A DNA stretch of 64,000 bases. Origin: Desulfovibrio sp. A2 (GTDB lineage Bacteria > Desulfobacterota > Desulfovibrionia > Desulfovibrionales > Desulfovibrionaceae). Of this stretch, positions 1-8,342 are shown one piece after another; the stretch's first letter is position 1; the number at the start of each line of letters is the position of its first letter. The stretch is taken from contig NZ_AGFG01000060.1 of NCBI RefSeq assembly GCF_000226255.1, positions 107,841-171,840 of the forward strand. The letters are read 5' to 3'. Made by a program: the position numbers and the translations under genes. The notes beneath the pieces are model-generated. The model did not search any database. It was not told the DNA's origin and saw only the letters and a list, made by a program, of their open reading frames with translations.

Positions 1-424
1 TCCTGCCCACCCGAAGAAGGTGAAGCGCCAACACCAGATTGGCCGATGACGCCAGCACCGAGATGGCCAGCCCCATGTCGAGGCGGGTAAGGGGCAGTGG
101 GTTGATGATGCGGGGCGCGGCCGTGATGATGATGCCGATGGCCGCCGCCAGGATGAGCGTTCCTTCGAAGAGCACGGAAAAGTATTCGATGCGGCCGTGC
201 CCGTACGGGTGATCCTCGTCCGGAGGGGTTTGCGCCACATGTATGCTCCACATGGCGAACCCGCTGGCAAGCACGTTGATGGTCGATTCCAGGGCGTCTG
301 TGAGCAGGGCGGCTGAACCTGTCACCAGAAAGGCCAGCGATTTGAGCAACAGCACCAGGATGCCGCCTGTGAATGCAGCCGCGATCGCCTTGCGGGGCGC
401 GTTTCCGGTGTCGTTTTGTCTCAT
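1..424 (-). CDS. Cation diffusion facilitator transporter, N-terminal part
   Basis: The first 141 codons of a cation-efflux (CDF) protein read leftward and run off the window edge. The visible part starts MRQNDTGNAPRKAIAAAF, then has a hydrophobic helix and the CDF helix-2 motif LLTDALEST. Next come the loop motif DHPYGHGRIEYF, typical of CDF metal sites, and two further hydrophobic stretches. The start at 424 is chosen because GGAGG lies 5-6 nt upstream. The family exports divalent metals (Zn, Fe, Co, Mn) by proton antiport across the inner membrane; the substrate cannot be read from this fragment. The C-terminal cytoplasmic domain is outside the window. Confidence 0.9.
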   Translation of the reverse strand, partial: MRQNDTGNAPRKAIAAAFTGGILVLLLKSLAFLVTGSAALLTDALESTINVLASGFAMWSIHVAQTPPDEDHPYGHGRIEYFSVLFEGTLILAAAIGIIITAAPRIINPLPLTRLDMGLAISVLASSANLVLALHLLRVGR

Positions 425-776
425 CGTCGCCTCCATGGGAAATGGGCCGATCTCCGGAGGATGGTGTGAACAGGCTATGTTGCCGTTGCCCGAAAATCCA
501 TGAGTATTCGCATCCGGGATGGTGGCGCGGTGGCGGCGTGCGGCAGCCGATCTGCGGCGCGTGTGGAGGCATCGCTAGGCCCCTTGCACTACAAGGGCGC
601 AGAAGTACAACGGGGCAGGGCGGCAAAGAGAGTGTCCCGCCACATCCTCATTGTGTCCACGCCCTGACGTTACCTTGCCCGCCACCTTCTTCGCCCCGCC
701 CCGTTCCCACCGCTTCGGAAATCGCGTATTGTCCAGCGTGACTGTCCCTAACGAGCAAAACCCACGAGGCATGACC
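425..776. other. Intergenic region, no gene seen
   Basis: This is the divergent region between the cation-efflux gene (-) and dhaK (+). It contains no convincing open frame. I could not identify a clear sigma-70 or sigma-54 promoter or an operator in it. Short frames crossing it lack ribosome binding sites and look non-coding. Confidence 0.5.
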
Positions 777-1841
777 ATGAAGAAATTGATCAATGCAGTG
801 GAAAACGTGGTACGCGAACAGTTGCAGGGCATGGCGGCGGCGCATCCGGAACTGCGGGTGAACATCGACCCGCACTTCGTCTGCCGCAAGGAAATACCGC
901 AGGGCAAGGTGGCCATCGTCTCCGGCGGCGGCAGCGGGCACGAACCCATGCACGGCGGCTTCGTCGGCCACGGCATGCTGGACGGAGCCTGCCCCGGCGA
1001 GGTGTTCACCTCGCCCACGCCCGACCAGATGTACGAGTGCGCAAAGGCCGTGGATCGCGGCGCGGGCGTGCTGTTCATTGTCAAGAACTACACCGGCGAC
1101 GTGATGAACTTCGAAACAGCCGCAGAACTGTGCCACGCCGACGGCGTGAAGGTGCAGAACATCCTCATCGACGACGACGTGGCCGTGAAGGACAGCCTGT
1201 ACACGGCCGGGCGGCGCGGCGTGGGCACCACCGTGCTGGCGGAAAAGATCGTGGGTGCGGCGGCGGAAGCCGGGTACGACCTGGACAAGTGCGCCGACCT
1301 GTGCCGCAAGGTGAACCAGTACGGCCGCTCCATGGGCATGGCGCTGACCCCGTGCACCGTGCCCGCCGCAGGCAAGCCCACCTTCGAACTGGCCGAGAAC
1401 GAGATAGAGATCGGCATCGGCATCCACGGTGAGCCGGGCACCCAGCGCGCCCCCATGAAGCCCGTGGACGAACTGGTGCAGATCATGGCCACCACCATCA
1501 TCGACGACCCGGCCTACACCCGCACCGTGCGCGAGTTCGACCGCGCCAGCGGCCAGTGGGTGGACAAGTCCCTGACCGATGCCCCCTTCGCCAAGGGCGA
1601 CAAGGTCATCGCCTTCGTCAACAGCATGGGCGGCACCCCGGTCAGCGAACTGTACGCCGTATACCGCAAGCTGGCCGAAATCTGCGGGGCGCGCGGCATC
1701 TCCATCGTGCGCAACCTGATCGGCCCGTACATCACCTCTCTGGAAATGCAGGGCTTTTCCATCACCCTGCTGAAGGTGGACGACGAGATCCTGAAGTTCT
1801 GGGATGCGAAGGCTATCACCCCTGGCCTGCGCATGGGCTAG
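777..1841 (+). CDS. dhaK: PTS-dependent dihydroxyacetone kinase, DhaK subunit
   Basis: DhaK binds dihydroxyacetone covalently through a His hemiaminal, and the substrate is then phosphorylated by DhaL-ADP. The 354-aa product matches the family length. It begins MKKLIN like the E. coli protein, which with the GAGG 9 nt upstream favours 777 over the ATG at 771. Visible motifs are [11 protein letters not shown], the [14 protein letters not shown] segment, [18 protein letters not shown] (with the active-site Asp) and IGIHGEPG with the substrate-binding His. It is the first gene of dhaK-dhaL-dhaM/ptsI. A structured intergenic element and a second hairpin separate it from dhaL. It acts in the cytoplasm and feeds DHA phosphate to glycolysis. 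Confidence 0.96.
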   Translation: MKKLINAVENVVREQLQGMAAAHPELRVNIDPHFVCRKEIPQGKVAIVSGGGSGHEPMHGGFVGHGMLDGACPGEVFTSPTPDQMYECAKAVDRGAGVLFIVKNYTGDVMNFETAAELCHADGVKVQNILIDDDVAVKDSLYTAGRRGVGTTVLAEKIVGAAAEAGYDLDKCADLCRKVNQYGRSMGMALTPCTVPAAGKPTFELAENEIEIGIGIHGEPGTQRAPMKPVDELVQIMATTIIDDPAYTRTVREFDRASGQWVDKSLTDAPFAKGDKVIAFVNSMGGTPVSELYAVYRKLAEICGARGISIVRNLIGPYITSLEMQGFSITLLKVDDEILKFWDAKAITPGLRMG

Positions 1842-1857
1842 GGGCGGGTTGTGGTCC

Positions 1858-1960
1858 TTTTGTCCGCTGCCTTCGTCAGCAGGTTTTTTCATTCCGGTCA
1901 CGTACGATAAGAGTACGCTCCCTTCATGAAAAATCCCTGCTTCCTTGGCAGCGAACAAAA
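1858..1960 (+). repeat. Structured intergenic element, copy A (after dhaK)
   Basis: This long imperfect palindrome begins 17 nt after the dhaK stop. Outer arms TTTTGTCCGCTGCC (1858-1871) and GGCAGCGAACAAAA (1947-1960) pair at 13 of 14 positions. Middle arms TTTTTTCAT and ATGAAAAAT pair next. The apex carries CCGGTCACGTAC followed by AGAGTACGCTCCC, so CGTAC can pair with GTACG. The same core and layout recur at 31254, 38135, 41403, 47741 and 49266, each just downstream of a plus-strand gene. Confidence 0.8.
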
Positions 1961-2099
1961 ATCCTCACAACCCGCGCAGATGCGGTAGCGCAGCGCACGG
2001 CGATTGCTAGCGGCGTAGCGTAGCAAAAGCCCAGAGCGCACCAGTCAGGCGCAAAGCTAGCGTATTTCGCCAGAGTCAAACTCCCTTTGAATGTGAATC

Positions 2100-2138
2100 C
2101 CGGTCCGGCCGGTGGCCATGCGCCGCCCGCCGGACCGG
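2100..2138 (+). other. Perfect hairpin upstream of dhaL
   Basis: CCGGTCCGGC (2100-2109) and GCCGGACCGG (2129-2138) form a perfect 10-bp stem with a 19-nt loop, about 70 nt before the dhaL start. No T-run follows, so it is not an obvious intrinsic terminator. It may affect mRNA processing or the expression ratio within the dha operon; this is inference. The stretch between copy A and this hairpin has no gene. Confidence 0.55.
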
Positions 2139-2209
2139 AATCCGTACACGCGGATGGCGGTTCACGCCATTTTCACCAATTCACCGCAGCCTCCCACAAG
2201 GATGCCCCC

Positions 2210-2842
2210 ATGCAGATCACCCGCGACCACATCCTCACATGGCTCGCCAAGCTGGGCGATATCATGCGCGACAACCGCTCGTATCTCACCGATCTCGACG
2301 CCGCCATCGGCGACGCCGACCACGGCATCAACATGGACCGGGGCTTCAGCAAGGTGCAGGAAAAGCTGCCTACCTTCGCGGACAAGGACATCGGCGCGAT
2401 TCTGAAGGACACCGGCATGCTGCTGCTGTCCACCGTGGGCGGGGCCAGCGGCCCCCTGTACGGCACCTTTTTCATGAAGGCCGGGCTTGCCGTGGCGGGC
2501 AAGGAAGCCCTGGACGCCCCCGACGTGCAGGCCCTGCTGGACGCCGGGGTAGAGGGCGTGGTCTCGCGCGGGCGGCCCGTGCTGCACGACAAGACCATGT
2601 TCGACGCCTGGAAGCCCGCCATCGACGCCTACCGCAGCGCCGTGGCGGGCGGAGGCGACCTGTCCGCCGGGCTGGATGCCGCCGTTGCTGCGGCGGAAGA
2701 AGGCATGCGCGCCACCATACCGATGCAGGCCCGCAAGGGCCGCGCCAGCTACCTTGGCGAGCGCAGCATCGGCCATCAGGACCCCGGGGCTACCTCCACG
2801 GTGTTGTTGCTGGCCGCCCTGCGCGACGTGGTGCGGGGATAG
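2210..2842 (+). CDS. dhaL: Dihydroxyacetone kinase, DhaL ADP-binding subunit
   Basis: DhaL carries a tightly bound ADP. DhaM rephosphorylates the ADP to ATP, and DhaL passes the phosphate to dihydroxyacetone on DhaK. The 210-aa length equals that of E. coli DhaL. The AIGDADHGINMDRGF motif supplies the Asp ligands of the Mg-ADP site. GGASGPLYGTFF and the C-terminal RSIGHQDPGATST segment are also family features. AAGGA lies 7 nt before the chosen ATG. It is 3 nt from the start of the DhaM fusion gene, so the two are probably translated together. Confidence 0.96.
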   Translation: MQITRDHILTWLAKLGDIMRDNRSYLTDLDAAIGDADHGINMDRGFSKVQEKLPTFADKDIGAILKDTGMLLLSTVGGASGPLYGTFFMKAGLAVAGKEALDAPDVQALLDAGVEGVVSRGRPVLHDKTMFDAWKPAIDAYRSAVAGGGDLSAGLDAAVAAAEEGMRATIPMQARKGRASYLGERSIGHQDPGATSTVLLLAALRDVVRG

Positions 2843-2845
2843 CCC

Positions 2846-5350
2846 ATGGTCGGCATCGTCGTCGTCACGCACAGCGCCGTGCTTGGGCAGGGCGTGAAGG
2901 AACTGGCGGATCAGATGACGCAGGGCCGCGTGCCGCTGGCCGTGGCGGGCGGCATCGACGACCCGGAACACCCCATCGGCACCGACCCCGTACGGGTCAT
3001 GGCCGCCATAGAAGAGGTGCAGCAGGGCGACGGCGTGCTGGTGCTGATGGACCTTGGCAGCGCGCTGATGAGCGCGGAAACCGCTCTGGATCTGCTACCA
3101 CCGGAAGTGGCGGCGCAGGTGCGGCTGTGCGCGGCTCCGCTGGTGGAAGGCGTCATGGCCGCCGCCGTGCAGGCGTCCATCGGGGCGGATCTGGACACGG
3201 TTGCCCGCGAGGCGGAATCCGCCCTTGCGGTAAAGGCGGAACTGCTGGGCATGGCCCCGCCGCAGAGCGAGCCAGCGCCGGATGCCACGCCTGCCGCACC
3301 GGCCACAGCGGGCGGCCAGGAATTGACCCTGATGGTGCCCAATCGCCTTGGGCTGCACGCCCGGCCCGCCGCGCGCATCGTCACCGCCCTTGGCCCCTTC
3401 GTGGCCGAGGTGCAGCTGGTGCGGGGCGACCGGGTGGTTTCCGCCCGCTCGGTGAACCGCATCGCCACGCTGGCCGTGCGCGGCGGCGACACGGTAACCT
3501 TCCGGGCCACCGGGGCCGACGCCGCGCAAGCCCTGAAGGCACTGGCCGATCTTGCGGCGGAGAACTTCGGCGATTTGCCCGATGTGGTAGGCACCTCTGC
3601 CCCGGCGGCGCAGGGCAAACCCGCTGCGGCGGGTGCGCCCGTCGCCAGGGGGGGCGTGCCCGCTTCCCCGGGCATTGCCATGGGACCAGCCGTCTGGCAC
3701 CGCCCGGAGTTCGATGCGCCGCCGCCTAGCCTCGTGGCGGGCGATCCGGACAGCGAGGCCGCCCGGCTGGAAGCGGCGCTGGACGCCGCCCGCAAGGAAC
3801 TGGCCGCGCTGGAGCGGCGCACCGCCGCCATGGCGGGCAAGCAGGAGGCGGAAATCTTCGTCATGCACCGCCTGCTGCTGGATGACGCCACCATCGCCGG
3901 GGATGCGCGCCAGCGCATCGCAGAGCGGCACGAACCCGCCGAGGCGGCATGGTATGCGGTGATCGACCAGGCGGCGGAAAGTTTCCGGCAACTGCCGGAA
4001 GGCTACATGCGCGAACGCGCGGCCGATCTCGTGGACGTGGGCGCGCGCGTGCTGCGTCTGCTGACCGGCGCGCCGCCTTCCGGCCCGCGACTGGACCGGC
4101 CCTCGGTGCTGCTGGCCGCCGACCTTGGCCCCTCGGACATGGCCCATCTGGACCCCGCGCTGGTGCTGGGCATCGTCACCGCGCAGGGCGGGGCCACCTC
4201 GCACGCTGCCATCCTGGCCCGGTCCATGGGCATTCCGGCTGTGGCAGGCGCGGGCGCGCTGGCCGCCAACGTGGCCGACGGCGTCACCGTGGCGCTGGAC
4301 GGGTCCACCGGAGAGGTGTGGATTGCCCCCGCGCCCGACGTGCGGGCGTCCATCGAATCCCGCCGCGCCGCGTGGCTGGCCGCGCGCGAGGCCGCGCTGG
4401 CCGGGGCCGCCCGCCCCGCCGTGACCACGGACGGCCGCCACGTGCACGTGCATGCCAACATCGGCTCCCCGGCCGACGCCCCCCCCGCCCTGAAAAACGG
4501 CGCGGAAGGCGTGGGCCTGTTCCGCACCGAATTCCTGTTCCTGGACCGCGCCGCCGCACCGGACGAGGAGGAGCAGCGCGCCGCCTACGTGGCCGCCGCC
4601 GTCGCCATGCCCGGCCTGCCGGTGGTGGTGCGCACCCTGGACATTGGCGGCGACAAGCCGGTGCCCTACCTGGGCGACTTCGCGGCGGGAGAGGACAACC
4701 CCTTCCTGGGGCTGCGCGGCATCCGCTTCTGCCTGGCCCGGCGCGAACTGTTCCTGACCCAGTTGCGCGCCCTGCTGCGCGCCGCGGCGGAACACCCCCT
4801 GCGGGTCATGTTCCCCATGGTGGCCCACCCCGGCGAACTGGCCGCCGCAAAGGCCATGCTGGAAGAGGCCCGCGCCGCGCTGACGACGCAAGGCCTGCCC
4901 CACGGTCCGGTGGAGGTGGGCATCATGGTCGAGGTGCCCGCCGCCGTGGCCCTGGCCGATCAGCTGGCCCGCGAGTCGGCGTTCTTCAGCATCGGCACCA
5001 ACGACCTGGCCCAGTACGTCATGGCCGCGGACAGGGGCAACGCCGCCGTGGCCGACCTGTCGGACGCCCTGCACCCTGCCGTGCTCCGCATGGTGCGCGA
5101 CACCGTGGCGGCGGGCAACGCAGCGGGCATTCCCGTGGCTATGTGCGGCGAACTAGCGGGCAGCGCGGAGGCCATCCCGCTGCTGGTGGGGCTGGGGCTG
5201 GATGAACTGAGCATGAACGGCCCGGCCATTCCGCGCGCCAAGGACGTGGTGCGCGGGTGCGACATGGCGGCCTGCGCCGCGCTTGCGGAACGGGCGCTGG
5301 AACTGCCCGATGCCGCCGCCGTGCGCCGGTTGCTGAAAGGCGGCGGGTAG
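2846..5350 (+). CDS. dhaM: DhaM-HPr-Enzyme I fusion phosphotransferase
   Basis: This 834-aa protein moves phosphate from PEP to DhaL-bound ADP. Residues 1-130 are an EIIA-Man-type DhaM domain with VVTHSAVLGQGV (His9). Residues ~155-240 are HPr, with GLHARPAARIV (His171). From ~265 to the end is a complete Enzyme I: GGATSHAAILARSMGIPAVAG holds the phospho-His (about 453), LFRTEFLFLDR is in the PEP barrel, and FFSIGTNDLAQYVMAADR is the Enzyme I signature. E. coli DhaM stops within Enzyme I at about 470 aa, whereas this one keeps the PEP-binding barrel. It could therefore phosphorylate itself directly from PEP. It sits 3 nt after dhaL. Confidence 0.94.
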   Translation: MVGIVVVTHSAVLGQGVKELADQMTQGRVPLAVAGGIDDPEHPIGTDPVRVMAAIEEVQQGDGVLVLMDLGSALMSAETALDLLPPEVAAQVRLCAAPLVEGVMAAAVQASIGADLDTVAREAESALAVKAELLGMAPPQSEPAPDATPAAPATAGGQELTLMVPNRLGLHARPAARIVTALGPFVAEVQLVRGDRVVSARSVNRIATLAVRGGDTVTFRATGADAAQALKALADLAAENFGDLPDVVGTSAPAAQGKPAAAGAPVARGGVPASPGIAMGPAVWHRPEFDAPPPSLVAGDPDSEAARLEAALDAARKELAALERRTAAMAGKQEAEIFVMHRLLLDDATIAGDARQRIAERHEPAEAAWYAVIDQAAESFRQLPEGYMRERAADLVDVGARVLRLLTGAPPSGPRLDRPSVLLAADLGPSDMAHLDPALVLGIVTAQGGATSHAAILARSMGIPAVAGAGALAANVADGVTVALDGSTGEVWIAPAPDVRASIESRRAAWLAAREAALAGAARPAVTTDGRHVHVHANIGSPADAPPALKNGAEGVGLFRTEFLFLDRAAAPDEEEQRAAYVAAAVAMPGLPVVVRTLDIGGDKPVPYLGDFAAGEDNPFLGLRGIRFCLARRELFLTQLRALLRAAAEHPLRVMFPMVAHPGELAAAKAMLEEARAALTTQGLPHGPVEVGIMVEVPAAVALADQLARESAFFSIGTNDLAQYVMAADRGNAAVADLSDALHPAVLRMVRDTVAAGNAAGIPVAMCGELAGSAEAIPLLVGLGLDELSMNGPAIPRAKDVVRGCDMAACAALAERALELPDAAAVRRLLKGGG

Positions 5351-5380
5351 ACGGGCGGGCAGGTTGTGACCACGAAATGA

Positions 5381-5415
5381 AAAGGGCCGCGCGGTGGAGC
5401 ATCGCGCGGCCCTTT
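5381..5415 (+). terminator. Hairpin after the dha operon
   Basis: AAAGGGCCGCGCG (5381-5393) and CGCGCGGCCCTTT (5403-5415) form a perfect 13-bp stem with a 9-nt loop, 31 nt after the dhaM stop. It lies between convergent transcription units. There is only a short T-run on the plus side, so termination may be bidirectional or Rho-assisted. Confidence 0.65.
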
Positions 5416-5489
5416 CGCGTGGGGTACGGGCGCAAACGCGGCAAGGCGGAACCGTCTGGTGACAGTGCCGCCTTGCCGTTGCATTCAAA

Positions 5490-5511
5490 GGCCGTGCGCA
5501 AGCACACGGCC
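5490..5511 (-). terminator. Weak hairpin downstream of flgM
   Basis: GGCCGTG (5490-5496) pairs with CACGGCC (5505-5511), followed on the minus strand by TTTG. It lies about 115 nt beyond the flgM stop and may end the flgM transcript. The evidence is modest. Confidence 0.35.
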
Positions 5512-5626
5512 GAAAAGCCGTACGCGCCGTGCCCGCAACCATCCTTTCCCGGAACCGACCCACGCCGGAAGAACACCCGGCGCGACGCGGAACATCACGG
5601 GAGAGGGGCGGGCATGCCCGAAGCCG

Positions 5627-5938
5627 CTAGCCGAACAGGTCCTGTTCTTCCTTGAGCAGCTTTTCGGCCACGGCGCGCGAGTCCACCTGGTACTCGCCGG
5701 ATTCCACCTTGCTCTTCAGCGCGTCCACCTTTTCCTGCCGCACGTCTGGCGCGGCAAGGGCGGCGGAATACGCCTCGGTGCGCAGCTTGGCCTCGTCGGA
5801 AAGGCTTACCCGGTCCCCCTGCGCGGAGGACGCGGCGTCACCTTCCTTGCGGGCGGCGTTGCGCTTGGTCTGGAGCTCGGACTGTTCCAGCTTGGCCCTG
5901 TATGGGTCCAGGTTCTTGAGATAGTTCTTGATTTCCAT
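5627..5938 (-). CDS. flgM: Anti-sigma-28 factor FlgM
   Basis: FlgM holds sigma-28 (FliA) inactive until it is exported through the completed flagellar hook-basal body. The 103-aa product has the usual disordered charged N-terminus. The C-terminal sigma-binding half carries DRVSLSDEAKL, followed by KVDALKSKVESGEYQVDSRA and VAEKLLKEEQDLFG. The start at 5938 has GGGGAGG about 5 nt upstream. It lies 48 nt downstream of an unknown gene in the same direction and probably shares its promoter. A CCGATAA sequence in the 48-nt gap resembles a sigma-28 -10 box but lacks a matching -35. Confidence 0.92.
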   Translation of the reverse strand: MEIKNYLKNLDPYRAKLEQSELQTKRNAARKEGDAASSAQGDRVSLSDEAKLRTEAYSAALAAPDVRQEKVDALKSKVESGEYQVDSRAVAEKLLKEEQDLFG

Positions 5939-5986
5939 GGTAACCTCCCCGGGGGAGCATACCGTTTATCGGTTCGCGCTGACCGC

Positions 5987-6403
5987 CTAGAGCATGGTGT
6001 CGTCCACTGTTTCGAGAGCTATGTGCCACAGCCGGTCCAGGATTCTCGCCTTCTCCGCTGGCGCTACCTCGACGGGGCCTGCTGGCCCGGAGCGGAACAC
6101 CTGAATGTCCAGCTGCGTCGGAGGATACGTGAAGGTGAGCGTTTCTCCCAGTTCCTTTTCCAGCTTCTGGCGAATCTCTCGTACGACGGGGTTGTCACTT
6201 CCCGCAAGCAGAAGGTTTTCCATGATCTCGCGAGCTACGCGTTCCACCATGAACCTGCGCTTCACCTCGGGAGGAATGGCGCTTTCCTCCTCGCCCGCCG
6301 CCAGACGCATGGCCTGCCGATAGCGGGCCAGCCTGCGTGCGGTTACAAGCTGCTTGTCGTAGTTCAGCAGCATGTTGCGAAGGTAAAACGAGTTCGTGGT
6401 CAC
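5987..6403 (-). CDS. Conserved hypothetical protein co-transcribed with flgM
   Basis: I do not recognise a named family. The 138-aa protein is predicted soluble and mostly helical, with a basic N-terminal part (YDKQLVTARRLARYRQAMR). An acidic-basic helical middle (FMVERVAREIMENLLLAG, REIRQKLEKELGETLTF) follows, then a C-terminal helix ILDRLWHIALETVDDTML. No signal peptide, membrane segment or cysteines are visible. The start codon is GTG at 6403, preceded by GAGGGGAG. A near-consensus sigma-28 promoter lies about 22 nt upstream and flgM follows. A role in flagellar assembly or regulation is therefore likely, but that is inferred only from position. Confidence 0.8.
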   Translation of the reverse strand: MTTNSFYLRNMLLNYDKQLVTARRLARYRQAMRLAAGEEESAIPPEVKRRFMVERVAREIMENLLLAGSDNPVVREIRQKLEKELGETLTFTYPPTQLDIQVFRSGPAGPVEVAPAEKARILDRLWHIALETVDDTML

Positions 6404-6424
6404 GGTAGTCTCCCCTCGTATCGC

Positions 6425-6452
6425 CTATCGGCATCCCCGAGGGGGAACTTTA
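6425..6452 (-). promoter_or_regulatory. Sigma-28 (FliA) promoter for the flgM operon
   Basis: On the minus strand the sequence reads TAAAGTTC, 12 nt, then GCCGATAG. The enteric FliA consensus is TAAAGTTT, 11 nt, GCCGATAA. The match differs by one base in each box and one nt in the spacer. The -10 end is 21 nt before the GTG start of the unknown gene, so the leader would be very short but would include the GAGGGGAG ribosome site. Confidence 0.65.
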
Positions 6453-6471
6453 GGGGGCGGACGCATCTTTT

Positions 6472-6488
6472 CCGAAAAAATTTTTCGG
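6472..6488. repeat. AT-rich palindrome in flgM/maf intergenic region
   Basis: CCGAAAAA (6472-6479) and TTTTTCGG (6481-6488) are perfect inverted repeats around one A. The palindrome lies just upstream of the sigma-28 promoter on the minus strand and about 360 nt before maf. It could be a protein-binding site. The rest of 6489-6846 shows no gene or clear promoter. Confidence 0.4.
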
Positions 6489-6846
6489 GCAATGCGGTGA
6501 GGGAAGACCCGCCCATGCACTCACACCTCCTATCGGCGGCTGGCGCGGAAACATTAGGTGGTTTTGGGGTGCGACTGCATTCTTCTGGGGTAGGTAGGGT
6601 TATCCCCCGGTGTGCATTGGGTGTTTCGCATGCACATGGGGGGATATGAATGCACTGTCACATGGTGGAGTGGGTACATGCATGCGGTATGGCGGAAAGC
6701 GGGCGTGCTTGCGCCCGGCGTCGCCATGGGGCATGACACGCGAAACGCGCCGCACGTCGGGCCGCCCGACCCGCAAAGGGGCCACGGATAGTGCGCCCCC
6801 CGGATTGGGGCGCGGACGCCGCATTTCTTCCCGGAGCAATGAACGC

Positions 6847-7545
6847 ATGACCGATGTGCTTTCGATGATGCAAGACCGTTCGGCGGATTGCGCCGATGTT
6901 TCCGACAGCGCCGCGCCCGCCCTGTCCGCCCTGTCAGGCGGACCTTTCCGGGTGCTGGCCCCCGTGGTGCTGGCCTCCGCTTCGCCCCGCCGCCGCGAGT
7001 TTCTGGAGTCTCTGGGCCTTGCCTTCGAGGTCTACGGTAACGGAGCGGCCGAGCCCGATCCCCTGCCCGGCGAACCCCCGGCGGACTATGCCCGCCGCGC
7101 GGCCGAGGCCAAGGCAGCCTCGGTGGCCGCGTCCCGCCCCGGGTGCCCCGGTTCCGTGGTCATCGCGGCGGACACGGTGGTGGCCCTGCACGGCGAGATC
7201 ATGGGCAAGCCGCAGGACCGCGCCGACGCGGTGCGCATGCTCACGCGGCTGGCCGGGCACACCCACGAGGTGGTCAGCGCCTGCTGCGTGGCCCTGCCCG
7301 GCGGCACGCGCGAAACCTTTCACGCCGTCACCCGGGTGACCATGTGGAATGCCCCACCCGCCGCGCTGGCCGCCTATGCCGCCACGGGCGAACCCGACGA
7401 CAAGGCCGGGGCCTACGGCATTCAGGGCGTGGGCGCGTTTCTGGTGGAATCCATCGACGGTTCGTGGAGCAACGTGGTGGGGCTGCCGGTGGCGGAACTG
7501 GTCCGGCTGCTGCTGCATCACGGGGCCATCGAGCCGGTGGCGTAG
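6847..7545 (+). CDS. maf: Maf family nucleotide pyrophosphatase
   Basis: Maf proteins hydrolyse non-canonical or modified nucleoside triphosphates to monophosphates and have been linked to septum formation. The 232-aa product has a ~40-aa N-terminal extension before the motif LASASPRRREFLESLG, which is the family phosphate-binding start. It then shows the catalytic ADTVV with its Asp, the GKPQD motif and the C-terminal AYGIQG and NVVGLPV segments. The start is ATG 6847 with GGAG 10 nt upstream; earlier ATGs are followed by stops or lack a ribosome site. pgpA follows in the same direction after 58 nt. Confidence 0.92.
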   Translation: MTDVLSMMQDRSADCADVSDSAAPALSALSGGPFRVLAPVVLASASPRRREFLESLGLAFEVYGNGAAEPDPLPGEPPADYARRAAEAKAASVAASRPGCPGSVVIAADTVVALHGEIMGKPQDRADAVRMLTRLAGHTHEVVSACCVALPGGTRETFHAVTRVTMWNAPPAALAAYAATGEPDDKAGAYGIQGVGAFLVESIDGSWSNVVGLPVAELVRLLLHHGAIEPVA

Positions 7546-7603
7546 CAGGCGGCGGAAAACGACGACGGGGACGCCCCCGATACGCAGGACAGGGAGCACA
7601 CGC

Positions 7604-8128
7604 ATGAGCGCGACGAACGACAACGGGACGGAATGCCGCACCCCGCCGGATGACCTTCAGGGACTGGCCAGGCTGGCGCTGGAGGTTGCCCGCGTGTGGT
7701 ACGCCGGGCGCAGCCCGGTGGCCCCCGGCACCGTGGGGTCCGCCGTGGCCGCGCTGCTGGCCCCGTGGCTGTTCCTGCCGCTGTCCTTCGGCTGGCGTGT
7801 GGCGGCGTTGCTGGTGGTGTTTTGCGCCGGGGCCTGGGCTGCTGGCCGCGCGGCGCGGCTGCTTGGCCGGTGCGACCCCGGTAGCGTGGTCATCGACGAG
7901 GTGGCCGGGCAGTGGACGGCCATGCTGCCCTTCGCCACGCTGTCGCCGCTGGGGGTGCTGGCCGCCTTCGTGCTGTTCCGCGTGTTCGATATCCTGAAGC
8001 CGGGCCCCGTGGGGGCGTCGGAGTCATGGTTTGAAGGCGGCCCCGGCATCATGATCGACGACGTGGTGGCCGGGGTGTGCGCGGCGGCCGTGCTGGCCGT
8101 GCTGTCGTGGCTGGGGCTGCCGGTCTGA
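7604..8128 (+). CDS. pgpA: Phosphatidylglycerophosphatase A
   Basis: PgpA removes phosphate from phosphatidylglycerol phosphate to give phosphatidylglycerol at the inner membrane. The 174-aa product carries the family signatures APGTVGS, DPGSVVIDEVAGQ, FRVFDILKPGP and GGPGIMIDDVVAG. The conserved Asp residues are thought to bind Mg. At least three hydrophobic segments are visible (about 42-80, 105-125, 155-172). AGGGAG lies 7 nt before the ATG. It is the second gene after maf and is followed by a strong convergent terminator. Confidence 0.93.
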   Translation: MSATNDNGTECRTPPDDLQGLARLALEVARVWYAGRSPVAPGTVGSAVAALLAPWLFLPLSFGWRVAALLVVFCAGAWAAGRAARLLGRCDPGSVVIDEVAGQWTAMLPFATLSPLGVLAAFVLFRVFDILKPGPVGASESWFEGGPGIMIDDVVAGVCAAAVLAVLSWLGLPV

Positions 8129-8219
8129 CGGCAGGGCAGGGCGGCAGGGCAGGGCGGCAGCGAAGCGCAGGCGGCGTTGTCCGCCGGGTCTTGAGAGCTT
8201 TTTGGGGCACAGCCTTGCG

Positions 8220-8268
8220 GCACGACGGCCCGCGCACCCGAAATCAGCGGGTACGCGGGCCGTCGTGC
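8220..8268. terminator. Bidirectional terminator between pgpA and the exporter gene
   Basis: GCACGACGGCCCGCG (8220-8234) and CGCGGGCCGTCGTGC (8254-8268) form a perfect 15-bp stem. An inner ACCCG/CGGGT pair extends the helix. It lies between convergent genes. No long T-run is present. Confidence 0.7.
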
Positions 8269-8342
8269 GTTGACCGCGAGACTTCCGTCAGGGGGGATGG
8301 GGCGGGTATCCGCCCGGCGGAGCATCCGTGTTCCGTGCGAAC

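Noticed and set aside
1858..1960. Protein-coding reading of the repeated intergenic elements
   Set aside because: Similar short peptides appear in frames across several copies, but frames are broken differently, lack ribosome sites, and paired-arm covariation explains the similarity better.
1961..2099. A possible tRNA or small RNA gene between dhaK and dhaL
   Set aside because: The stretch has several GCTAGCG-like words but no cloverleaf, no T-loop sequence and no promoter.
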